From Streptomyces mirabilis (lineage in GTDB: Bacteria > Actinomycetota > Actinomycetes > Streptomycetales > Streptomycetaceae), in contig NZ_JBCJKP010000001.1 of NCBI RefSeq assembly GCF_039503195.1, positions 3,038,001-3,102,000 on the forward strand: a stretch of 64,000 nucleotides of DNA, in the 5' to 3' direction. The position numbers were made by a program, and so were the translations under genes. Of the stretch, positions 37,603 to 45,848 are shown piece after piece (positions within the stretch are counted from its first letter, which is position 1; every line of letters starts with the position of its first letter). The notes under the pieces were generated by a model. The model ran no database searches, was not told where the DNA came from, and saw nothing but the letters and a program-made list of their open reading frames with translations.

Positions 37603-38975
37603 GACCCGGCCTGGTGGGCGACGAACCCGGTACGGGATCGGCCTCGGCACCGGAAGCCGGGGGATCGGTCTCGATCTGCGACGTCGAGGACTTCCCCTCG
37701 ACGACCGACGTCGAGGACTCCCCCTCGACGACCGACATCGGGGACTCCCCCACGACGTCCGACCCCGGGGACACCCCCACGACGACCGACCCCGGGGACA
37801 CCCCCTCGTCGGACACGGCCCCCCGCACCGAGCCGGGCGCCGCCCCCGCACCCGCCCCGCGCCCCCGCCGGATCGAGGGCCTCCTGCTCGGACTGGCCGC
37901 GGGCGACGCCGCGGGCTGGCCCGCCGGCCGGCACCGCGCGGCCCGGATGCCCGAGTGGACCCGGCGGCTGACCCGCGAGCTGGACACCTTCGCGGAACAG
38001 AACGCGACGACCACCCTGCCCGTGCCCATCGCGCTGAACCAGCCGCCGGAACCCCTGCGGCTCGGCCCGTCGGACGACGCGGAATGGGCGGCGTTCGCGG
38101 CGGAGGCCGTGCTGCGCGCCGGGGACCGCAGCGCGCTCGGCGACCTGAGCCGGGAACGCCGGATGCGGGCGTCCATCGACCTGTCCTGGAACGCCGTCGC
38201 CAGCGAGGTCGCCGCGGCCGCCGAGCGCGCCCCCGAGGTCGAGTCCGCACTGCTCCCCCTCCGCGCCCGGATCTCCGTACGGGCGGGCCTCGGCAACCTC
38301 GCCACCGGGCTGCGCCCGCCCGCCACCGGCCACGACAACCCGCACTACTTCGACGACGCGGCCTGCGTACGGGCCTGTGTGCTCGCCGTGGCGCACCCGG
38401 GCGACCCCCGACTCGCCGCGGAACTCGCCGAGTTCGACGCCCGCTACACCCAGGACGGCGACGGGGTGCACGGCGCCCGCGCGATGGCCGCGGCCCTCGC
38501 GCTCGCCCTCGCCGGGGCCGACGTCGACGCGTGCGCGGACGCCGCCCTCGCCGAGCTCCCCGAGTCGACGGAGATCGGCCGCAACGCGCGGCACGCACTG
38601 CGGCTGGCCCGCGCCAGCGAGGACACCTTCGCCCTGGTCCCCCTCCTGGAACACCAGATCGTCGACCACGTCTACAGCTACGGCATCGCGGCGGCGGAGA
38701 CCGTGCCGGTCGCCCTCGCCCTGGCCACCGCCGCACGCGGCCGGATCGCGGAGGCGGTGCCCGCCGCCGCCTGTCTGTCCCGGGTCGCGGACTCGGCCCC
38801 GGCCCTCGCGGGCGCGCTCACCGGCGCGCTGGGCGGGGGCGCCGCGATCCCGGCCTCCTGGCGCGACGCCTGCCGCATCCTGTCCGGCTGCGCGCTGCCC
38901 CGCCTCACGGGCACGGACCTGATCGGACTCGCCGACCTCCTGGAAGCGACGGAACTGGCCACCCCAGAGGGATGA
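37599..38975 (+). CDS. ADP-ribosylglycohydrolase-like protein with degenerate metal site and N-terminal repeats (2 of 4)
   Basis: A 458-aa member. Residues 28-72 are five 9-aa acidic repeats of the form D-V/I/P-E/G-D-x-P-S/T-T-T. The ARH domain begins near residue 90 (EGLLLGLAAGDAAGWPAG). The usual TDDT becomes SDDAEW (158-163). The usual C-terminal RDADT becomes RVADS (395-399), losing the first of the paired Asp ligands. A middle motif QDGDGVHGARAMAAAL corresponds to the canonical glycine-rich helix. It may be catalytically weak or a regulatory partner of the other copies. It overlaps the upstream gene by 4 nt. Confidence 0.82.
   Translation: MRPGLVGDEPGTGSASAPEAGGSVSICDVEDFPSTTDVEDSPSTTDIGDSPTTSDPGDTPTTTDPGDTPSSDTAPRTEPGAAPAPAPRPRRIEGLLLGLAAGDAAGWPAGRHRAARMPEWTRRLTRELDTFAEQNATTTLPVPIALNQPPEPLRLGPSDDAEWAAFAAEAVLRAGDRSALGDLSRERRMRASIDLSWNAVASEVAAAAERAPEVESALLPLRARISVRAGLGNLATGLRPPATGHDNPHYFDDAACVRACVLAVAHPGDPRLAAELAEFDARYTQDGDGVHGARAMAAALALALAGADVDACADAALAELPESTEIGRNARHALRLARASEDTFALVPLLEHQIVDHVYSYGIAAAETVPVALALATAARGRIAEAVPAAACLSRVADSAPALAGALTGALGGGAAIPASWRDACRILSGCALPRLTGTDLIGLADLLEATELATPEG
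37680..37814 (+). repeat. In-frame 27-bp tandem repeat, five copies
   Basis: Five consecutive 27-bp units (for example GACGTCGAGGACTTCCCCTC plus seven bases) encode nine-residue acidic Pro/Thr-rich repeats at the N-terminus of the second ADP-ribosylglycohydrolase-like protein. Units 1-2 and units 4-5 are nearly identical within each pair, which suggests recent duplication. The copy number could vary between strains. Confidence 0.85.
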
Positions 38976-38982
38976 TTCGGGC

Positions 38983-40143
38983 ATGACGCCCAAAGGAGAA
39001 GGATCGGGAACCCTCGACGAACGCATCACCGGAGCCCTCGTCGGAGCCGCCGTCGGCGACGCGCTGGGCGGCCCCGTCGAGGGCTACACCCCCGAGCAGA
39101 TCGTCGAACGGCACGGCGGCCGGATCCACGGCATCGTCGGCCCCTGGAACGGCGGCGCCTGGCGCACCGCCCGCCCCATCGCCCCGTACCACAAGGGCGA
39201 CGGACACGTCACCGACGACACCCTGATGACCCACGCGCTGGTACGCGTGTACGCCACCGTCCGCGACCACCTCGACGCGTACGCCGTGGCCGAGCACCTG
39301 GTCCCCGACCTCATGACGGGCCCGCGCTGGATCCCGGAACTGGAGGCCGAGGCCATCCCCCTCCAGCGGATCTTCCTCGCGGAGAAGTGGCTGGTGGCCC
39401 GCCTCCACTACGGCCATGTGGACCCCCGGGAGGCCGGCTCCGGCAACATCGTCAACTGCGGCGCCGCGATGTACATGGCGCCGGTCGGCCTGGTCAACGC
39501 GGCCAACCCGGCGGGCGCGTACGCCGAGGCGCTCGACGTCGCGGGCGCCCACCAGTCGTCGTACGGGCGGGAGGCGGCGGGCGTCTTCGCGGCGGGGGTG
39601 GCGGCGGCGTGCGCCCCCCGGGCGACCCCGGACTCGGTCGTCGCGGCCTGCCTGTCCCTGGCGAAGGACGGCACCCGGTCCGCGATCGAGGCGGTCTGCG
39701 AAGTCGCCGCCCGTCACACGGACTTCGAGTCGGCGCTGATCCCGCTCCGCGAGGCGGTGGCCCCCTACGACACGGTCGGCCCCGACTACCGCTCCCCCTC
39801 CCTCGCCGGCCGCCGCCCCTCCCGCCTCCACGCGATCGAGGAACTCCCCGTCGCGCTGGGCATGTTGGTGGTGTCCGGGGGCGACTACCGGCACGCGGTC
39901 CTCGGCTCGGTGAACTACGGCCGCGACTGCGACTCCATCGCCACCATGTCCGGCGCCCTCGCCGGCGCGCTCGGCTCCGAGATCCCCCACGACTGGGCCA
40001 AGACGGTCGCCGAGGCCAGCCGCCTGGACCTGCACGCCCCGGCGACCGCCCTCACCGAGGTGACCCGCGAGATCTTCGCTCGTGACGTCGGCCGTCGTCG
40101 CGCCCACGAGTCCGCGCACGCCGAGCTGACGGGGACCCCATGA
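38983..40143 (+). CDS. ADP-ribosylglycohydrolase family protein (3 of 4)
   Basis: A 386-aa member with intact metal motifs: GALVGAAVGDALGGPVEG (17-34), TDDT in DGHVTDDTLMTHALV (77-80), and NYGRDCDSIATMSGALAGA (D315, D317). A conserved NIVNCGAAMYMAPVGLVNAANP block is typical of a clade annotated only as ADP-ribosylglycohydrolase. It follows the second copy after 7 nt and overlaps the fourth copy by 4 nt (ATGA). The substrate is unknown; coexistence with a sugar kinase points to riboside substrates. Confidence 0.88.
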   Translation: MTPKGEGSGTLDERITGALVGAAVGDALGGPVEGYTPEQIVERHGGRIHGIVGPWNGGAWRTARPIAPYHKGDGHVTDDTLMTHALVRVYATVRDHLDAYAVAEHLVPDLMTGPRWIPELEAEAIPLQRIFLAEKWLVARLHYGHVDPREAGSGNIVNCGAAMYMAPVGLVNAANPAGAYAEALDVAGAHQSSYGREAAGVFAAGVAAACAPRATPDSVVAACLSLAKDGTRSAIEAVCEVAARHTDFESALIPLREAVAPYDTVGPDYRSPSLAGRRPSRLHAIEELPVALGMLVVSGGDYRHAVLGSVNYGRDCDSIATMSGALAGALGSEIPHDWAKTVAEASRLDLHAPATALTEVTREIFARDVGRRRAHESAHAELTGTP

Positions 40144-41522
40144 CGCTCCGACTGACCTGGGTCCAACCCGAGGACCTGCTCGGCCACGAACTCGCCCAGG
40201 CGTGCCAGGACGGCCGCGCACCGGAGGCGATCGCCGCCCGCTGGCACGCGGCGGGCGGCCCAAAGGCCCCACCGCGCGCGGGCACGTCCCCGACTCCGGC
40301 CTCGCGGTATCTGCGCGCACTGGCGGGCGACCTCCTGGACGAACTGGCGGAGCTGCCCGGCGGGTTGGCGGATGCGGAACCGACGGACCTGGGGCAGATC
40401 AGGGCCCACTGCCCGGACTGGCCCGCCCGGCCCGGGCCCACCCCGGCCCCCGCCCCCACCCAGGCCCCACTGGAAGCCGCCTGGCTCGGCAGAGCGGTCG
40501 GTTGTCTGCTCGGCAAACCGGTGGAGAAACTCCCCCTCGAAGGGATCCGCGACCTGGCCCGGGCCGGCGGAAACTGGCCCCTGCGCACCTGGTTCACCGC
40601 CCGGGGCGTACCCGACGACCTCCTGCGGACCCACCCCTGGAACAGACGCTCCGCCCCCACCTCCCTCGCCGAGAACATCGACGGCATGCCCGAGGACGAC
40701 GACCTCAACTACCCCCTCCTGAACCTCCTGTTGCTCCAGCGATACGGCAGGGACTTCACGACCGCCGACGTGGCCCGCCTCTGGCTGGACGAACTCCCCG
40801 CCGGCCGCACGTTCACCGCCGAACGCGTCGCCTACCGCAACCTCCTCACCGGCATCGAACCCCCGCACACGGCCCACCACCGCAACCCCTTCCGCGAGTG
40901 GATCGGCGCCCTGATCCGCGCCGACGTCCACGGCTGGACCAACCCGGGCGATCCGGCGGCCGCCGCGGCAGCGGCCCACCGGGACGCCACCCTCACCCAC
41001 ACCGCGAACGGCGTGTACGCCGCGATGTTCACGGCGGCCACCATCGCCGAGGCGGCCACCGGCCACGGCGACATCCACGCCTGCCTGCGCACCGGCCTCA
41101 CCGTCGTACCCCCCGCCTCCCGGCTGGCCGAGGCGATCCGCCACGCCGTCCACCTCGCCCGCACCACCGAGGACTTCGACACGGTCGTCGACGCACTGCA
41201 CACCACCCACCGCGCCTACCACTGGGTCCACGCCCTCCCCAACACCGCCCTGATCGCCGCCGCCCTCACCCACGCGAACGGCGACTTCTCCGGCTCCATC
41301 TGTCGCGCGGTGTCCGGTGGCTGGGACACCGACTCCAACGGCGCGACGGCGGGCAGCGTCGCGGGCCTTCTCACCGGCACCCCCGCCGCGCTCCCCGACC
41401 GCTGGACCACCCCCCTCAAGAACCGCCTCGCCACCTCCGTCGCCGACTTCGACGGCATCGGCTTCGACACCCTCGCCCAGCTGACCCACCAGCTCACGCA
41501 CCGGGAGACCCGTCACCCATGA
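40140..41522 (+). CDS. ADP-ribosylglycohydrolase family protein with N-terminal extension (4 of 4)
   Basis: A 460-aa member. About 110 residues of Pro/Ala-rich N-terminal sequence precede the ARH domain, which starts at EAAWLGRAVGCLLGKPVEKLP. Motifs seen: MPEDDDLNYPLLNLLLLQRYG in place of TDDT, and a clean SGGWDTDSNGATAGSVAGLLTG (W395, D396, D398), the best C-terminal metal motif in the set. The GKPVEKLP variant at the first motif marks a clade distinct from the first and third copies. It overlaps both neighbours by 4 nt. Confidence 0.87.
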   Translation: MTLRLTWVQPEDLLGHELAQACQDGRAPEAIAARWHAAGGPKAPPRAGTSPTPASRYLRALAGDLLDELAELPGGLADAEPTDLGQIRAHCPDWPARPGPTPAPAPTQAPLEAAWLGRAVGCLLGKPVEKLPLEGIRDLARAGGNWPLRTWFTARGVPDDLLRTHPWNRRSAPTSLAENIDGMPEDDDLNYPLLNLLLLQRYGRDFTTADVARLWLDELPAGRTFTAERVAYRNLLTGIEPPHTAHHRNPFREWIGALIRADVHGWTNPGDPAAAAAAAHRDATLTHTANGVYAAMFTAATIAEAATGHGDIHACLRTGLTVVPPASRLAEAIRHAVHLARTTEDFDTVVDALHTTHRAYHWVHALPNTALIAAALTHANGDFSGSICRAVSGGWDTDSNGATAGSVAGLLTGTPAALPDRWTTPLKNRLATSVADFDGIGFDTLAQLTHQLTHRETRHP

Positions 41523-42430
41523 CCCATATCGCCGTGCTCGGCAGCACGAACATGGACCTCGTCGCGTACGTCGCGAAGGCCCCGCAGCGCGGAGAGACCG
41601 TGACGGGACGGGAGTTCCGTACGATCCCCGGCGGCAAGGGCGCCAACCAGGCGGTGGCCGCCGCCCACGCGGGCTCCGACGTCTCGATGATCGGCGCGGT
41701 GGGCGCCGACGCCTTCGGCTCCCAGCTCCGTACGACCCTGGAGCACTCGGGCGTGGACACCGACCACCTGCGCACCACCGAGGGCCCGTCCGGCACCGCG
41801 CACATCGTCGTGGACGACGAGGGCGGCAACGCGATCGTCGTCGTCCCCGGTGCCAACGCCACCGTCGACCACCTCGCCCCCGGCGACGAGGCCCTCATCG
41901 CCGGCGCCGACGCGCTGCTGCTCCAGCTCGAGATCCCACTGGCCGCCGTCCTCGCGGGCGCCGAGGCCGCGCGCCGCCACGGCGTCCGCACCGTCCTGAC
42001 CCCCTCCCCCGTACAGTCCCTGCCACCCGAACTCCTCGCCTCCATCGACCTGTTGGTGCCCAACGAGCACGAGGCCGCCGCGCTCACCGGCGTCACCGAC
42101 CCCCGCGAAGCGGCCACCGCCCTGCTCGACCAGGTACCGGAAGTCGTGGTCACCCTGGGCGCGGCGGGCAGTCTGTACGCGGCCCGCGGCGCCGAACCCC
42201 TCGCCGTGCCCGCACCACGGGTCACCGCCGTGGACTCGACCGGCGCGGGCGACACCTTCGTCGGCACCCTCGCGGTCGCGCTCGCCGAGGGCCGGCCGAT
42301 GCGTGCCGCTCTCGCGTGGGCGTCGACGGCCGCGTCCCTGTCGGTACAGCGCGCCGGCGCCTCGTCCTCGATGCCGTACCGCTCCGAGATCGACGCCCAG
42401 GCCACCACGACCACCCGGCACACCTCATGA
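41519..42430 (+). CDS. rbsK: PfkB-family carbohydrate kinase, ribokinase type
   Basis: A 303-aa sugar kinase. Motifs: N-terminal VLGSTNMDLVAYV, the PfkB substrate signature RTIPGGKGANQAVAAA, and the C-terminal ATP/catalytic signature DSTGAGDTFVGTL with the base Asp. NEHEAA in the middle (VPNEHEAAALTG) is typical of ribokinases. It would phosphorylate ribose freed by the glycohydrolases, returning it to the pentose phosphate pathway; that link is inference from context. No ribose ABC transporter is adjacent, which supports an internal source of sugar. ATGA overlap on both sides. Confidence 0.88.
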   Translation: MTHIAVLGSTNMDLVAYVAKAPQRGETVTGREFRTIPGGKGANQAVAAAHAGSDVSMIGAVGADAFGSQLRTTLEHSGVDTDHLRTTEGPSGTAHIVVDDEGGNAIVVVPGANATVDHLAPGDEALIAGADALLLQLEIPLAAVLAGAEAARRHGVRTVLTPSPVQSLPPELLASIDLLVPNEHEAAALTGVTDPREAATALLDQVPEVVVTLGAAGSLYAARGAEPLAVPAPRVTAVDSTGAGDTFVGTLAVALAEGRPMRAALAWASTAASLSVQRAGASSSMPYRSEIDAQATTTTRHTS

Positions 42431-43677
42431 GCGGGCATACGGGCTCGGAGGCGGGGACGGCCCGCGGTCCGCTCACCGCGTCGGGGACGAGTGACGGCCC
42501 GCTCACCGGGCTGCGCGTCCTCGACCTCGCCACCCTGTTCGCCGGACCGCTCGCCGCCACCATGCTCGGCGACTTCGGCGCGGAGGTCGTCAAGGTCGAG
42601 CACCCGGCCAAGCCCGACCCGTCCCGGGGCCACGGCCCGTCGAAGGACGGCATCGGCCTGTGGTGGAAGCTCCTCGGCCGCAACAAACGCACCATCACCC
42701 TCGACCTGTCCAGGCCCGGCGGCCGCGCCACCCTGCTGCGCCTCGCCGCCACCGCCGACGTGATCATCGAGAACTTCCGGCCCGGCACCCTGGAGAAGTG
42801 GGACCTGGGCTGGGCGGAGCTGTCGGCCGCCAACCCCCGCCTCGTCCTCGCCCGCGTGACCGCCTTCGGCCAGTTCGGCCCGTACGCGCACCGCCCCGGC
42901 TTCGGCACCCTCGCCGAGGCGATGAGCGGCTTCGCGGCGATCACCGGCGAACCGGACTCCCCGCCGACCCTCCCGCCCTTCGGCCTGGCCGACTCGATCG
43001 CGGGCCTGGCGACGGCGTACGCCGTCATGGCCGCGCTCCACGCCCGCGACGCCTCGGACCGCGGCCAGGTGGTCGACATGGCGATCATCGAGCCGATCCT
43101 CACCGTGCTCGGCCCACAGCCGCTCTGGTACGACCAGTTGGGCTACGTCCAGCCCCGCACCGGCAACCGCTCCGCGAACAACGCGCCCCGCAACACCTAC
43201 CGCACGGCGGACGGCTCCTGGGTCGCCGTCTCGACCTCCGCCCAGTCGATCGCCGAGCGGCTGATGCGGCTGGTCGGACGCCCGGAGCTGATCGAGGAAC
43301 CGTGGTTCGCGACGGGCGCCGACCGGGCCCGTCACGCGGACGTCCTGGACGAGGCGGTGGGCTCCTGGATCGCCCGCCACCGCCGCGCCGAGGTCCTGGA
43401 CGCCTTCGAGAAGGCGGAGGCGGCGGTGGCCCCGATCCAGGACGTACGGGATGTGATGGAGGACCCGCAGTACGCGGCCCTGGACACGATCACCACCGTC
43501 GCCGACCCCGAACTCGGCCCCCTGCGCATGCAGAACGTGCTCTTCCGGCTCTCCGCCACCCCCGGCGCGATCCGCTGGACGGGCCGCCCCCACGGTGCCG
43601 ACACGGACGCCGTCCTCACCGAACTCGGCCTGTCCGAGGCCGAGATCACCACCCTCAGATCGGAAGGCGCCCTATGA
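42427..43677 (+). CDS. Class III CoA-transferase (CaiB/BaiF family)
   Basis: A 416-aa enzyme that moves CoA between carboxylic acids. Signatures: GLRVLDLATLFAGPLAATMLGDFGAEVVKVEHP at the start, the catalytic Asp probably in GLADSIAGLATAYAVMAALHARD, and NAPRNTYRTADGSWVAVS. The family has many substrates (carnitine, oxalate, succinyl-itaconate and others), so the acid cannot be named. It sits between a ribokinase and a CitE-like lyase with 4-nt overlaps, so it probably makes the CoA ester cleaved by the next enzyme. Confidence 0.9.
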   Translation: MSGHTGSEAGTARGPLTASGTSDGPLTGLRVLDLATLFAGPLAATMLGDFGAEVVKVEHPAKPDPSRGHGPSKDGIGLWWKLLGRNKRTITLDLSRPGGRATLLRLAATADVIIENFRPGTLEKWDLGWAELSAANPRLVLARVTAFGQFGPYAHRPGFGTLAEAMSGFAAITGEPDSPPTLPPFGLADSIAGLATAYAVMAALHARDASDRGQVVDMAIIEPILTVLGPQPLWYDQLGYVQPRTGNRSANNAPRNTYRTADGSWVAVSTSAQSIAERLMRLVGRPELIEEPWFATGADRARHADVLDEAVGSWIARHRRAEVLDAFEKAEAAVAPIQDVRDVMEDPQYAALDTITTVADPELGPLRMQNVLFRLSATPGAIRWTGRPHGADTDAVLTELGLSEAEITTLRSEGAL

Positions 43678-44510
43678 GGATCCCGGCCCTCCCGCTCACC
43701 TGGCTCTACGCCCCCGGAGACCACCCGGAAGTGGTGGCCAAGGCCCTCGTCTCCGGCGCGGACGTCGTCCTGATCGACCTGGAGGACGCGGTCGCCCCGC
43801 ACCGCAAGAAGTACGCCCGCGCCGCCACCGCCGAGTTGCTCTCGGACCCTCCCCCGGTCCCGGTCCACGTCCGCGTGAACGCGCTGGACGGTCCCTTCGC
43901 CGAGGCCGACCTGAGGACGCTCGCCCCGCTCCCCGGCCTCTCCGGCCTCCGGCTGCCCAAGGTGACCTCCCCGGCCGATGTCGTCCGGGTCGCGGAACAC
44001 TCGGCCCCCTCCGAAGGAGGCGCGATCCCCCTGTACGCCCTCCTGGAAACCGCCCTCGGTGTCGAACACGCCTTCGCCATCGCCGCGGCCCACCCGGCGG
44101 TGCGCGGCATCGGGCTGGGGGAGGCGGATCTACGGGCCGACCTGGGCGTACGGGAGGACGCGGGCCTGGACTGGGCCCGCGCCCGGATCGTGGTCGCCGC
44201 CCGGGCCGCCGGCCTCGCGCCGCCCACGCAGTCGATCTACCCGGACATCCGGGACCTCGAAGGTCTCGCCGCCTCCTGCGCCCACGGGCGCACCCTGGGC
44301 TTCCTCGGCCGCGCGGCCATCCACCCCCGTCAGCTCCCGGTGATCGAGCACGCCTATCTCCCGACCCCGGCCGAGGTCGAGACCGCCGAGCTCATCGTCA
44401 AGGCCGCCGCCACCGAGCCGGGCGCCCAGGCCCTGCCCGACGGCCGCTTCGTGGACGCGGCGGTCGTGGCGGGCGCCCGCCGCACGCTGGCGCTCTCCCG
44501 CCGGAAATGA
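43674..44510 (+). CDS. CitE-like CoA ester lyase (HpcH/HpaI family)
   Basis: A 278-aa TIM-barrel lyase. Seen motifs: LYAPGDHPEVVAKALVSGADVVLIDLEDAV with the metal-linked Glu/Asp, HVRVNAL with the conserved Arg, and LETALGVEHAFAIAAAHP. The C-terminus GFLGRAAIHPRQLPVIEHAY is typical of malyl-, citramalyl- or methylmalyl-CoA lyases; no citrate lyase alpha or gamma subunits are present. It is the last gene of the operon and stops just before a strong hairpin. With the CoA-transferase it forms an activate-then-cleave pair. Confidence 0.9.
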   Translation: MRIPALPLTWLYAPGDHPEVVAKALVSGADVVLIDLEDAVAPHRKKYARAATAELLSDPPPVPVHVRVNALDGPFAEADLRTLAPLPGLSGLRLPKVTSPADVVRVAEHSAPSEGGAIPLYALLETALGVEHAFAIAAAHPAVRGIGLGEADLRADLGVREDAGLDWARARIVVAARAAGLAPPTQSIYPDIRDLEGLAASCAHGRTLGFLGRAAIHPRQLPVIEHAYLPTPAEVETAELIVKAAATEPGAQALPDGRFVDAAVVAGARRTLALSRRK

Positions 44511-44512
44511 GC

Positions 44513-44552
44513 GAAGGGGGGCGCCGCGTCCTCGGACGCGGCGCCCCCCTTC
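44513..44552. terminator. Perfect 19-bp hairpin between the CitE-like lyase and lgt genes
   Basis: GAAGGGGGGCGCCGCGTCC (44513-44531) pairs perfectly with 44534-44552 around a TC centre. It sits between convergent stops at 44510 and 44569 and should terminate in both directions. Confidence 0.85.
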
Positions 44553-44568
44553 GACGTGCTGGAGGAGC

Positions 44569-45657
44569 TCAGACCTTCTTGGCCGACTCGGCCTCGCCCC
44601 TCGGTGCCTCCACGGACTCCTCGGGCTCCACGAGCTCCTCGGATTCCGCGGGCTCCACGGACTCCTTGGGCTGCGCGGGTCCGTCGGACTCGCTGTCCGT
44701 CTTCGCGTCGGGATTCTTGCCGTCGAGCTTCTTGTCGTCGGACTTCTTGTCGGTCGTCTCGTCGGCTTCGTCGTCAGCCGTGCTGTCGGCCTCGCTGTCG
44801 GCCTTCTTGTCGAGGGCGACGGCATCCCCGTCTGGGGTGTCCCCGTCCGGCTCGACGACCTCCTCGCGTCCCGGCCGCAGCCGCGCCGACACCACGATGT
44901 AGGTCACCGCGAGGAGGAAGACCACCATCGCGGTCCAGTCGTTGAGACGCAGGCCCAGGATGTGGTGGGCGTCGTCGACGCGCATGTACTCGATCCAGCC
45001 GCGGCCGACGCAGTACGCGGCGACGTACAGCGCGAACGCCCGCCCGTGGCCGAGCGTGAAGCGGCGGTCCGCCCAGATGACGAGGAAGCCGACGCCGACG
45101 CACCACAGGGACTCGTACAGGAACGTCGGGTGGTAGTACCCCGGCACGCGCCCGTCCGTGGAGGACGTGATGTGCAGCGCCCACGGCACGTCCGTCGCCT
45201 TGCCGTAGAGCTCCTGGTTGAACCAGTTGCCCCAGCGCCCGATGGCCTGGGCGAAGACGATGCCGGGGGCGAGGGCGTCGGCCCAGGCGGGGAGCGGGAT
45301 GCCGCGTCGGCGGCAGCCGATCCACGCGCCCACCGCACCGAGCGCGATCGCGCCCCAGATGCCGAGGCCGCCCTGCCACACCTTGAAGGCGTCCACCCAG
45401 TTACGGCCGTCGCTGAAGTACAGCTCGTAGTCCGTGATCACGTGGTAGAGCCGGCCGCCGACCAGGCCGAACGGGACGGCCCACACCGCGATGTCGGCCA
45501 CCGTGCCGGGCCGCCCACCCCGGGCGATCCAGCGTTTGTTGCCGAGCCAGACGGCTACGAAGACGCCGATGATGATGCAGAACGCGTAGCCGCGCAGCGG
45601 GATGGGTCCGAGGTGCACCACACCGTGCGACGGGCTGGGAATGTAGGCGATATCCAT
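44569..45657 (-). CDS. lgt: Prolipoprotein diacylglyceryl transferase with long charged C-terminal tail
   Basis: A 362-aa integral membrane enzyme that attaches diacylglycerol to the lipobox Cys of prolipoproteins. Family motifs: SPSHGVVHLGPIPLRGYAFCIIIG, the signature GIVFAQAIGRWGNWFNQELYG, and HPTFLYESLW. About seven transmembrane helices end near residue 270. After that come about 90 residues rich in Glu, Asp and Lys with DKKADSEADS-like repeats, far longer than in E. coli Lgt. The start ATG 45657 has only a weak ribosome site (GTAGCG). It converges with the upstream operon at a shared terminator. Confidence 0.93.
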   Translation of the reverse strand: MDIAYIPSPSHGVVHLGPIPLRGYAFCIIIGVFVAVWLGNKRWIARGGRPGTVADIAVWAVPFGLVGGRLYHVITDYELYFSDGRNWVDAFKVWQGGLGIWGAIALGAVGAWIGCRRRGIPLPAWADALAPGIVFAQAIGRWGNWFNQELYGKATDVPWALHITSSTDGRVPGYYHPTFLYESLWCVGVGFLVIWADRRFTLGHGRAFALYVAAYCVGRGWIEYMRVDDAHHILGLRLNDWTAMVVFLLAVTYIVVSARLRPGREEVVEPDGDTPDGDAVALDKKADSEADSTADDEADETTDKKSDDKKLDGKNPDAKTDSESDGPAQPKESVEPAESEELVEPEESVEAPRGEAESAKKV

Positions 45658-45802
45658 GGCAGGGTCGACGCTACCCTGCCGGACCGGACCCACGGCAAGC
45701 AGCCCGGCTACGGGTCCATAACAGGGGCCCCGAACAGAGGCCGCGACACGGGGCGTGACGAAGGCCACAACTCGGGTCAGGACGTGAGCAACGACATGAG
45801 TC

Positions 45803-45830
45803 GCCCCCGGCCCGTGTCCGAGCCGGGGGC
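45803..45830 (-). terminator. Terminator between the DsbA-like gene and lgt
   Basis: GCCCCCGGC (45803-45811) pairs with GCCGGGGGC (45822-45830) across a 10-nt loop, 18 nt beyond the DsbA-like stop on the minus strand. Confidence 0.6.
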
Positions 45831-45848
45831 ACAGGGCCGACGCGGGGC

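Noticed and set aside
37680..37814. CRISPR or microsatellite reading of the 27-bp tandem repeat
   Set aside because: The units are contiguous without spacers and preserve the protein frame, so they are a coding repeat.
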